A stretch of DNA of 9,758 nt from Candidatus Solibacter sp. GTDB lineage: Bacteria > Acidobacteriota > Terriglobia > Bryobacterales > Bryobacteraceae. The DNA lies in the NCBI GenBank assembly GCA_017883355.1, contig JADGNS010000094.1:1-9758 (forward strand), given 5' to 3'. Shown here one piece after another: positions 1 to 5,546 of the stretch. The position numbers and the translations under genes were made by a program. The stretch's first letter is position 1. Each line of letters opens with the position of its first letter. The notes beneath the pieces are model-generated. The model worked only from the letters and a program-made list of their open reading frames with translations, had not been told where the DNA came from and did no database searches.

Positions 1-1265
1 CGGGACATTTTCACGCCACGCTTCTACAGAAGGATATGTATCCGTGGGTGGACCCGCGGGTGACCGTGTATGCGCCGTTGGGGCCCGACCTGCTGGACTA
101 TCTCAACCGCATCTCACTGTTCAACTCGCGGTCGGACAACCCGACGAATTGGGCGCTGGATATTCACACCAGCAAGGATCCGATGGCGGAGATGCTGCGC
201 GGGCATGCGGGCAACATCGTGGTGTTCACGGGCAGGAATCGCGGCAAGATCGATCGCATTCTGGCCGCACTGAAGGCGGGGCTGAACGTGCTCGCCGACA
301 AGCCGTGGATCATCGCGTCGGCCGAATTGCCGAAGCTGGAAGAGGCACTGGCGCTGGCGCAACAGAAGAACCTGGCGGCGTACGACATCATGACCGAGCG
401 CTACGAGGTGACCAGCGAGTTGCAGCGCGAGTTCGTCAACGACCGCGAGGTGTTCGGCACGCTGGAGAAGGGCAGGGCAGGGGAGCCGGCGGTGCGCGCG
501 CGCAGCATCCATCATGTAATGAAGGTGGTGGCGGGGACCCCGCTGCGGCGTCCGCCGTGGTTCTTCGATATCGATGAATACGGCGAGGGCCTGGCCGACG
601 TGGGCACGCACGTGGTGGACCTGGTGCAGTGGACGGCGTTTCCCGATCGGGCGCTGGATTACCGCAAGGATATCGAAGTGCTCGGGGGGCGGCGCTGGCC
701 GCTCCAGATGACCAGGGAACAATTCACCAAAGTCACCGGCGACGGCGATTTTCCGCCCGCGCTGGCAGCTCACGTTCACGGCGGCGTGCTGGATTACTAC
801 TGCAATAACTCGGTCGCATACACGCTGCGCGGCGTTCACGTGGAGTTGGAGATTCTGTGGAATTGGGAGGCGGCCGGGGCGCCCTCTGGGCCGGGAGACG
901 TGTACGAGGCGAGTTTCCGCGGCACGAAATCGCGCGTCGAAATTCGTCAAGGCAAGGCGGAGCGCTTCGTCCCCGAGGTGTACATCACTGGTACGAACGC
1001 TGAGGTGGCGCGGGCGGTGGAGAAACGCGTGGCGGCGCTCGAAACGCGCTGGCCGGGGTTGACCGCGGTGCGGAGCGGGGCGGATCTGCGGATTGTGATC
1101 CCGGAGAAATTCCGCGTGGGACACGAGGCGCATTTCGGGCAGGTGACCAACCGCTTCTTCGAGTATGTGACCTCGCCGAAATCACTGCCGGCGTGGGAGA
1201 CGCCTTACATGCTCGCCAAGTACGCGGTATCTACCAAGGGTGTGGAAATCGGGAGGAAGAAATGA
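1..1265 (+). CDS. Gfo/Idh/MocA-type oxidoreductase with 'putative oxidoreductase C-terminal' domain, 5'-truncated
   Basis: The reading frame is open from base 3 with no start in view, so the N-terminus lies outside the window. About 420 residues are visible. The first visible residues, GHFHATLLQKDMYP, match the start of the nucleotide-binding fold in a Gfo/Idh/MocA subgroup in which a [DP]GHFHA segment replaces the classic GxGxxG. Probably only a few tens of residues, likely including an export signal, are missing. Counting from the Met at base 36, DKPW (88-91) corresponds to the family's EKP loop with its active-site lysine. DVGTHVVDLVQW (188-199) carries the DxGxHxxD pattern. The remainder fits the C-terminal alpha/beta substrate domain. 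Known family role: NAD(P)-dependent oxidation/reduction of sugars or cyclitols; the substrate cannot be read here. Its TGA stop overlaps the next gene's ATG (ATGA), which suggests coupled translation. The Met at 36 is probably internal. Confidence 0.85.
   Translation, partial: GHFHATLLQKDMYPWVDPRVTVYAPLGPDLLDYLNRISLFNSRSDNPTNWALDIHTSKDPMAEMLRGHAGNIVVFTGRNRGKIDRILAALKAGLNVLADKPWIIASAELPKLEEALALAQQKNLAAYDIMTERYEVTSELQREFVNDREVFGTLEKGRAGEPAVRARSIHHVMKVVAGTPLRRPPWFFDIDEYGEGLADVGTHVVDLVQWTAFPDRALDYRKDIEVLGGRRWPLQMTREQFTKVTGDGDFPPALAAHVHGGVLDYYCNNSVAYTLRGVHVELEILWNWEAAGAPSGPGDVYEASFRGTKSRVEIRQGKAERFVPEVYITGTNAEVARAVEKRVAALETRWPGLTAVRSGADLRIVIPEKFRVGHEAHFGQVTNRFFEYVTSPKSLPAWETPYMLAKYAVSTKGVEIGRKK
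1251..1256 (+). promoter_or_regulatory. Ribosome binding site for the PPC/DUF296 gene
   Basis: GGGAGG lies 5 bases before the ATG at 1262 and within the 3' end of the oxidoreductase gene. It is the strongest Shine-Dalgarno-like match I saw in the window. It supports 1262 as the start over the upstream in-frame ATG at 1193, which lies well inside the preceding gene. Confidence 0.75.
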
Positions 1266-1804
1266 AACGACTACTGATAGTTTTGGCCTGTGCGCTGGCG
1301 CTTGCCGCCCAGGAGAGCCGCCGCGAGGTCACCAACGCAGCCGCAAATCCGGCGGACGATAAGAAGGGTTTGAGCGACAAGGTGCCGGACGTGTATGCGA
1401 TCCCCACGCAGTTCGATCGCGTCGTCGTGCTGCGTTTCAAGTTCGATACCGACCTGCTGGCCGGTCTCGAAAAGATGGTGAAGCAGGAGAAGATCTCTAA
1501 CGCCATCATCCTGTCCGGTTTCGGGTCGGTGCGCGGCTACCACGTGCACCAGGTAAGTAATCGCACGCTGCCCTCGAAGAACATGTTTGTCAAGAACCCC
1601 ACCGAGCCGGCCGACATAGTCGGTATGAGCGGCTATATCGGCAAGGGCATCATTCACCCGCACATCGCGCTGGCCACTCCGGAGAAGGCGTTCGGCGGGC
1701 ATCTGGAACCCGGGACCAGCGTCTTCACGTTCGCCTGCGTGACCATCGGAGTGCTCAAGGACGGGGCGGACCTGAGTCACGTGGACGACAAGAGCTATCG
1801 ATGA
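1262..1804 (+). CDS. Exported PPC/DUF296-domain protein
   Basis: A 180-residue protein starting at ATG 1262, chosen for its strong GGGAGG ribosome site and for the signal peptide it exposes. Residues 1-16 (MKRLLIVLACALALAA) read as a signal peptide with cleavage near LAA/QES, so the mature protein should leave the cytoplasm. Residues about 48-170 fit the PPC/DUF296 fold: a beta strand FDRVVVLRFK, a helix with DLLAGLEKMVKQEKI, AIILSGFGSVRGYHVHQ (81-97), IIHPHIAL (130-137) and GGHLEPGTSVFTFACVTIGV (145-164). The clustered histidines (H94, H96, H132, H134, H147) look like a possible metal or ligand site. The PPC domain is best known from plant AT-hook proteins and stand-alone bacterial proteins. 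An exported copy is unlikely to bind DNA. Both neighbours overlap it by ATGA. Function unknown. Confidence 0.85.
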   Translation: MKRLLIVLACALALAAQESRREVTNAAANPADDKKGLSDKVPDVYAIPTQFDRVVVLRFKFDTDLLAGLEKMVKQEKISNAIILSGFGSVRGYHVHQVSNRTLPSKNMFVKNPTEPADIVGMSGYIGKGIIHPHIALATPEKAFGGHLEPGTSVFTFACVTIGVLKDGADLSHVDDKSYR

Positions 1805-2466
1805 GGCGCGCGGCGGCAATCGGGATCGCCGCGGCGGCTCTGCTGTGGTGCGCGGACAGGAGGAGCGACATGTGGAAGTTCGACAGCCTTACGCAGATCG
1901 GCGGGCATGCGGTGACGGCGGAGGGACATCCGCGCGTGATCGCGACGGCGGCCGGTAAAGCGGTGGAGTTCGGCGGCGTGGAGGACGCGCTGTTTCTGAA
2001 CGTGCATCCGCTGGCGGGCGCGGAGACCTTCACTTGGGAAGTAATTTTCCGGCCGGACGTGGGCGGCGCGGCGGAGCAGCGATTCTTTCACTTCCAGGAA
2101 GACGGCACGGAGACGCGGATGCTCTTTGAGATCCGCGTGATTGACGGCAAGTGGTGCCTGGACAGCTTCGCGATGTCGGGCACGGAATCGAAGGCGCTGA
2201 TGGATCGCGGGAAGTTGCACTCGCTGGGCGCGTGGCATCACGCGGCGGCGGTGTATGACGGGCGGGAGTACCGCAATTACGTCGACGGCGTGCTGGAGGG
2301 CGCGGCGGAAGTGCGTCTGGCGCCGCAGGGCGCGGGGCGGACTTCGGTAGGCACGCGGATCAATCGCCGCGACTACTTCAAGGGCGCGGTGCTGGCGGCG
2401 CGGATGACGAATCGCGCGCTAGGGGTCGGCGAGTTCCTGAAAGTGCCGGGGGAGTTGGCGAAATAG
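1801..2466 (+). CDS. LamG-like (concanavalin A-fold) protein, probably exported
   Basis: A 221-residue protein whose ATG overlaps the previous stop codon (ATGA). The N-terminus, MRRAAAIGIAAAALLWCADRR, has a basic start and a short hydrophobic stretch, which suggests export. Residues about 25-215 form a single LamG/laminin-G-3 type jellyroll, seen as AGKAVEFGG (50-58), ETFTWEVIFRPD (strand pair), a WHHAAAVYDG motif, YRNYVDGVLEG, and a closing segment with MTNRAL followed by GEF, all typical positions of the LamG pattern. The family usually binds carbohydrate or acts as an accessory module; no catalytic residues are evident, and the domain stands alone. The ribosome site is weak (AGAG), so translation probably depends on coupling to the upstream gene. 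The TAG stop directly abuts the palindrome at 2467-2520. An alternative start at Met24 would remove the signal. Ligand unknown. Confidence 0.8.
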   Translation: MRRAAAIGIAAAALLWCADRRSDMWKFDSLTQIGGHAVTAEGHPRVIATAAGKAVEFGGVEDALFLNVHPLAGAETFTWEVIFRPDVGGAAEQRFFHFQEDGTETRMLFEIRVIDGKWCLDSFAMSGTESKALMDRGKLHSLGAWHHAAAVYDGREYRNYVDGVLEGAAEVRLAPQGAGRTSVGTRINRRDYFKGAVLAARMTNRALGVGEFLKVPGELAK

Positions 2467-2520
2467 GTGGCATAAGGCTCCGAGCTTTGCTCGGACGCAC
2501 AAGGCGGAGCCTTATGCCAC
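2467..2520. repeat. 54-bp palindromic element between convergent genes (REP-like)
   Basis: Two perfect 16-base arms face each other: GTGGCATAAGGCTCCG at 2467-2482 and its reverse complement at 2505-2520, with a 22-base centre. Inside it a second perfect hairpin, TCCGAGC (2479-2485), TTT, GCTCGGA (2489-2495), shares bases with the outer stem, so the two folds are partly exclusive. The element fills the whole gap between the LamG stop (2464-2466) and the minus-strand peptidase stop (2520-2522). It may end transcription from both sides, but no T-run follows either arm, so it is not a textbook intrinsic terminator. The right half recurs exactly at 5496-5519, which points to a dispersed repeat family. 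Confidence 0.85.
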
Positions 2521-3899
2521 TATTTCGATAGGGCCTTGACGAGTTCGTAGAGGAAGGTCTGCCCTTCGTAGAAAGAGCGCACCGGCATGCGCTCGTCGCG
2601 GCCGTGGGCGCGGACGTCGTCGCGGTCCACGAAGAAACCCTGAACGCCATAGGTGGGGATTCCGGCCACGCGCAGGTAGCGCCCGTCGGAGCCGCCCACT
2701 GCCATCGTCGGCAAGGTCACCACGCCCGGCCACATGGTGTCGCCGATGCGCGCGATTGCCTTGAGAATGTCGGGACGCAGGGGCGATGCCGGACTGCGGC
2801 CCTCGTTGGTCTTGATGGTGACCGCTACCTGATCGTCGGCCACCACCTTCTTGAGGGCGGCCAGGACATCGTCTACCGAGTCCTCCGGCAGCACGCGGCA
2901 GTTCACATTCGCCGCCGCCAGTTGGGGCAGGGCATTGGTGGCGTGGCCCCCTTCGAGCTGCGTCGCCACGCAGGTGGTCCGCATCGCCGCGTTCATCGGT
3001 GGCGATGCCGCCGCAACTTTGCGCATCGCCTCCTGGGATCCCTCGGCGACTTTCGCCAGGTCCGCTGCCAGCGGGCCCTTCTCGATCTTCGCCATCGCCT
3101 GAAAGTAAGCCCGCGTGACTTCGTTGATTCGGAACGGGAACGCAAACGAGGAGAGCCGGTAGAGCGCACCGGCCAGGTGATAGATCGCGTTGTCGGGTAC
3201 GGGCCGGGCACTGTGCCCGCCTTTGTTGCGCACCTCCAAACGGAAATCCGCATAGGTTTTTTCGCTCAACGACACGTCGTTGGATACACGCTTGCCATCC
3301 ACCATTTCCCCGCGGCCGCCCTCGTTCAGCGCGTATTCGGAAGCGATCAGCGCGCGTTTATTTTTGAGCAGCCAATCGACGCCGTTGTACGGGCCGCCGC
3401 CTTCTTCGTCGGCAGTCAGCGCCACGATCAGGTCGCGATCGGGCTGGAAGCTTTCGCGGCGGTAGCGAATCAGGTTGGCGATCCAGACGGCGGCCTGCGC
3501 CTTGTCGTCCATGGTGCCGCGCCCGTAGAAGTAGCCATCCTTTTCGAGCAGCGTAAACGGATCCACGGTCCAGTCTTCGCGCAGCGCTTCCACTACGTCG
3601 ATGTGGGCCAGCAGGAGAAGCGGCTTGCGCGCGCCGGTACCGTGGTAGCGCACCACCACGTTGGCCTTGCGCGGAATGGCGCCGCCGACGAAGATATCCG
3701 ATGCAGGGAAGCCGGCAGCCTTCAACCGCGCCGCCACCGCCTCGGCGATGGGTGTGGTGGAGCCGGTGGTAAAGCCGGACTTACTCTGAATCATTTCCTG
3801 GTAGATCTCCCGCGCCAGGCGCTGGTCGGCATCGGGAGGCATGACGTCGGCTGCCAGGCAGGCGAAGGCGAGCGAAAACAGCATCGGCAATTTGGACAT
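2520..3899 (-). CDS. Exported M20-family zinc metallopeptidase
   Basis: A 459-residue protein using ATG at 3899. A TTG two codons upstream is possible but sits too close to the ribosome site. Residues 1-17 (MSKLPMLFSLAFACLAA) form a signal peptide, so action is periplasmic or extracellular. The M20 metal and catalytic motifs are all present: LLLLAHIDVV (H99, D101), YGRGTMDDKAQ (bridging D131), TADEEGGG (general base and metal ligand E165/E166), LNEGG (E193) and a C-terminal AHGRDER (H432). The dimerisation lid begins near GGHSARP (H229) and includes QLEGGHATNALPQ. The M20/M25/M40 group covers carboxypeptidases, aminoacylases and dipeptidases that need one or two zinc ions. The exact substrate cannot be assigned. 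Length is normal and no key residue is missing. It diverges from the methyltransferase gene and converges on the LamG gene, with the palindrome between them. Confidence 0.93.
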   Translation of the reverse strand: MSKLPMLFSLAFACLAADVMPPDADQRLAREIYQEMIQSKSGFTTGSTTPIAEAVAARLKAAGFPASDIFVGGAIPRKANVVVRYHGTGARKPLLLLAHIDVVEALREDWTVDPFTLLEKDGYFYGRGTMDDKAQAAVWIANLIRYRRESFQPDRDLIVALTADEEGGGPYNGVDWLLKNKRALIASEYALNEGGRGEMVDGKRVSNDVSLSEKTYADFRLEVRNKGGHSARPVPDNAIYHLAGALYRLSSFAFPFRINEVTRAYFQAMAKIEKGPLAADLAKVAEGSQEAMRKVAAASPPMNAAMRTTCVATQLEGGHATNALPQLAAANVNCRVLPEDSVDDVLAALKKVVADDQVAVTIKTNEGRSPASPLRPDILKAIARIGDTMWPGVVTLPTMAVGGSDGRYLRVAGIPTYGVQGFFVDRDDVRAHGRDERMPVRSFYEGQTFLYELVKALSK

Positions 3900-3908
3900 T
3901 CCCAATAT

Positions 3909-3914
3909 TCTCCC
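3909..3914 (-). promoter_or_regulatory. Ribosome binding site for the M20 peptidase
   Basis: Read on the minus strand, GGGAGA lies 9 bases before the ATG at 3899 and only 3 bases before the competing TTG at 3905. The spacing favours the ATG. Confidence 0.55.
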
Positions 3915-3951
3915 ACGCCGGCGAGCGGGGGCATTACGCTACCATGCTTCC

Positions 3952-4590
3952 GTGGGTTGGAACACGTGGTTCCGAAGACGACGCATGCGGCGCTTCGTGC
4001 GCGAGCTGTACATCACAGCGGAGACGCGCGTGCTCGACGTGGGCGGCACGCCCGAAACGTGGGACATGCTGCCACAGCGCCCGCGCGTCACGCTGCTTAA
4101 TACGCCGCGGACCAAAGGGGAGTTGGCGGGAGCGTCGTGGTGGGTAGCCGGCGACGGCCGCGCGCTGCCCTTCCGCGATGGCGCGTTCGACGTGGTGTTC
4201 AGCAACTCGGTGATCGAGCACGTGGGCGATGGCGAGAGCCAGCGGCAGTTCGCGTGCGAAGTGGCGCGTGTGGGCCGCGCTTATTGGGTGCAGACGCCGA
4301 ACCGCTGGTTTCCGGTGGAGCAGCATCTGCTGACCCCGTTGGTGCACTGGCTGCCCAAGCCGTGGCAGCGCTGGATCGTGCCGCGCTGCACCGTGTGGAG
4401 CGCGCTGGTGCGCCCGTCGGCAGACCGGCGCGAGTTTTATTTGGCGCACTATCTGGATGACGTGCGGCTGTTGAGCGCCTCCGAGTTCGCGGCGCTATTC
4501 CCCGGCGCCCGGATGATTCGCGAGCGCGTGTGTGGGTGGACCAAGTCGCTGGTGGCGGTGCGCGGTCAGAGCAAGCGGAACGTCAGTTGA
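3952..4590 (+). CDS. Class I SAM-dependent methyltransferase (Methyltransf_11 type)
   Basis: The frame is open from an ATG at 3841, but that start would overlap the divergent peptidase gene. I prefer GTG 3952 (212 residues, MGWNTWFRRRRMRRF), with ATG 3985 as the other candidate. No start has a good Shine-Dalgarno. Numbered from GTG 3952: motif I is VLDVGGTPETW (27-37), in which the usual GxGxG is DVGGTP; DGRALPF (68-74) fits the acidic motif; FDVVFSNSVIEHV (79-91) is motif IV with the EH pair common in Methyltransf_11; YWVQTPNRWFPVEQH (111-125) follows. The family transfers a methyl group from S-adenosylmethionine to small molecules, lipids or glycans; the substrate cannot be read from the sequence. 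No signal peptide or membrane segment, so cytosolic. Its 3' end overlaps the convergent TonB-like gene by 25 bp. Confidence 0.82.
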   Translation: MGWNTWFRRRRMRRFVRELYITAETRVLDVGGTPETWDMLPQRPRVTLLNTPRTKGELAGASWWVAGDGRALPFRDGAFDVVFSNSVIEHVGDGESQRQFACEVARVGRAYWVQTPNRWFPVEQHLLTPLVHWLPKPWQRWIVPRCTVWSALVRPSADRREFYLAHYLDDVRLLSASEFAALFPGARMIRERVCGWTKSLVAVRGQSKRNVS

Positions 4591-5360
4591 ATCAGGGCGC
4601 TGGTGGAGACGGGCTTGCCGTTGCGGGTGCCCGCGCGGAACTTCCATTTCTGTACGGCGGCGATGGCTCGCTCGTCGAGTCCCAGCCCGAGGCCTTGCGC
4701 CACGGTGATGTTCTGCACCTGGCCGCGCGCGTCGATTACGGCGTGCACCATGACCACGCCCTGAAGCTTGGCTTTGCGCGCATCCTCGCTGTACTCCGGA
4801 TCGACCTTAAAGAGGAGCACGGGTTCGGTCAGCGATCCCTGAAAGCCGGTTTGCGCGGAGGCGATGCCGCCATCGCGTCCCGGTCCGGCGCCGGGACCCT
4901 CGCCAGTGCCGACTCCAGTGCCATCGCCATCGCCGATGCCGCCGCCTTTACCGCGTCCCGGAGAGGGTGGTCCGATGACGCCGTGCGGATCGCCGAACTG
5001 CGCGAGGTTCAATTGCGGGACGGCGATCCCGGGGTTGGCGATGATGGTTGGTTCGATGGTCAGAATCGGGTTGGGGTTCTCGGACTTCACCATGGGGGCG
5101 AGGAACTGTTTGAGCGCCCGCGTGGGAAGCTTGCCGATGCTGGCCGCGGTCTTGGCGCGCATGCCGCCTCCGCCGCCGGCGTCGGCCCGTTGGGGGATGG
5201 TGATGTCGTATTTGAGAATGTCGAGCGGCGTGATGAAGGTGGTGTGGCCGGTATTGTTCACCAACGAAGTCTTGACGCCGGTGGTGAGGAGAATCAGGAC
5301 GATCGCGGCGGCGTGCAGCGCGCCGGATAACAGGGTGGATCGGGCGGGCGATGCGTACAT
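4566..5360 (-). CDS. TonB-family energy transducer protein with glycine-rich linker
   Basis: A 264-residue protein from ATG 5360. The frame is open to 5501, but the extension is not protein-like and would bury the membrane anchor, so the inner Met is preferred. Residues about 10-28 (LLSGALHAAAIVLILLTTG) form one inner-membrane anchor with a short cytoplasmic N-terminus. Residues about 30-130 are a periplasmic spacer containing ENPNPILTIEPTI. Residues 132-165 are a low-complexity glycine linker with GD, GT and GE dipeptides. Residues about 178-263 are a TonB C-terminal domain: VDPEYSEDARKAKLQGVV, VIDARGQV, LDERAIAAVQKWKF and NGKPV. Such proteins normally couple the ExbB/ExbD proton motor to outer-membrane receptors. 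Neither ExbB/D nor a receptor is in view, so it may serve distant partners or have a different envelope role. The linker is glycine-rich rather than the usual proline/lysine-rich. Confidence 0.88.
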   Translation of the reverse strand: MYASPARSTLLSGALHAAAIVLILLTTGVKTSLVNNTGHTTFITPLDILKYDITIPQRADAGGGGGMRAKTAASIGKLPTRALKQFLAPMVKSENPNPILTIEPTIIANPGIAVPQLNLAQFGDPHGVIGPPSPGRGKGGGIGDGDGTGVGTGEGPGAGPGRDGGIASAQTGFQGSLTEPVLLFKVDPEYSEDARKAKLQGVVMVHAVIDARGQVQNITVAQGLGLGLDERAIAAVQKWKFRAGTRNGKPVSTSALIQLTFRLL

Positions 5361-5546
5361 GGCGACATAGGATGCAGATCGACAGCCAATTGCTAACGAG
5401 TTGAAGATCCATGTGCGGCGGCGATGTGCGAGCGTGGTTCCCGCAGCATAGTGTGCGATGCAGGCTACAGTTGGCGAAAGCGAGTGCCCCACAATGCACA
5501 AGGCGGAGCCTTATGCCACAGCGCGCAGTGTACTAAGCTGGCGATT
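5361..5546. other. Divergent leader region between TonB-like gene and rhamnosidase
   Basis: This 186-base stretch separates the starts of two divergent genes and should hold promoters for both. I found no convincing -35/-10 pair on either strand and no strong Shine-Dalgarno before either start. Frames across it are open only as extensions of the flanking genes, with unconvincing amino-acid composition. Its only clear element is the 24-base repeat at 5496-5519. Confidence 0.6.
5496..5519 (+). repeat. Second copy of the 24-base repeat (half of the 2467-2520 palindrome)
   Basis: Bases 5496-5519 are identical to 2497-2520, beginning GCACAAGGCGG and ending TTATGCCAC, in the same orientation. The left arm of the palindrome is absent here: the bases before 5496 do not match, apart from small chance identities. 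The copy lies 27 bases before the GTG start of the rhamnosidase gene, in its probable leader. Confidence 0.9.

Noticed and set aside
114..1133. 339-codon minus-strand frame opposite the oxidoreductase
   Set aside because: Arg/His-rich with no domain; the plus-strand protein shows clear family motifs over the same bases.
1801..1866. Lipoprotein signal on the LamG protein
   Set aside because: The hydrophobic stretch ends in LLWC. Trp just before the Cys does not fit a lipobox, which needs a small residue there.
2467..2520. Intrinsic terminator
   Set aside because: The stem is strong, but no T-run follows on either strand and the centre is long, so I list it as a repeat and leave termination as a possibility.
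2604..4100. 498-codon open frame on the plus strand opposite the M20 peptidase
   Set aside because: It is longer than the gene beneath it, but its protein is rich in His, Arg and Gly without a recognisable fold. The opposite strand has every M20 metal motif, a signal peptide and a ribosome site. Long antisense frames are common in GC-rich DNA.
3944..4147. Short frame starting at ATG 3944
   Set aside because: It is in another frame from the methyltransferase motifs, ends early, and has a Cys/Arg-rich sequence with no fold.
4863..4970. Tandem DNA repeat
   Set aside because: The triplet-like pattern reflects glycine codons alternating with D/T/E codons in the TonB-like linker; there is no fixed repeat unit at the DNA level.
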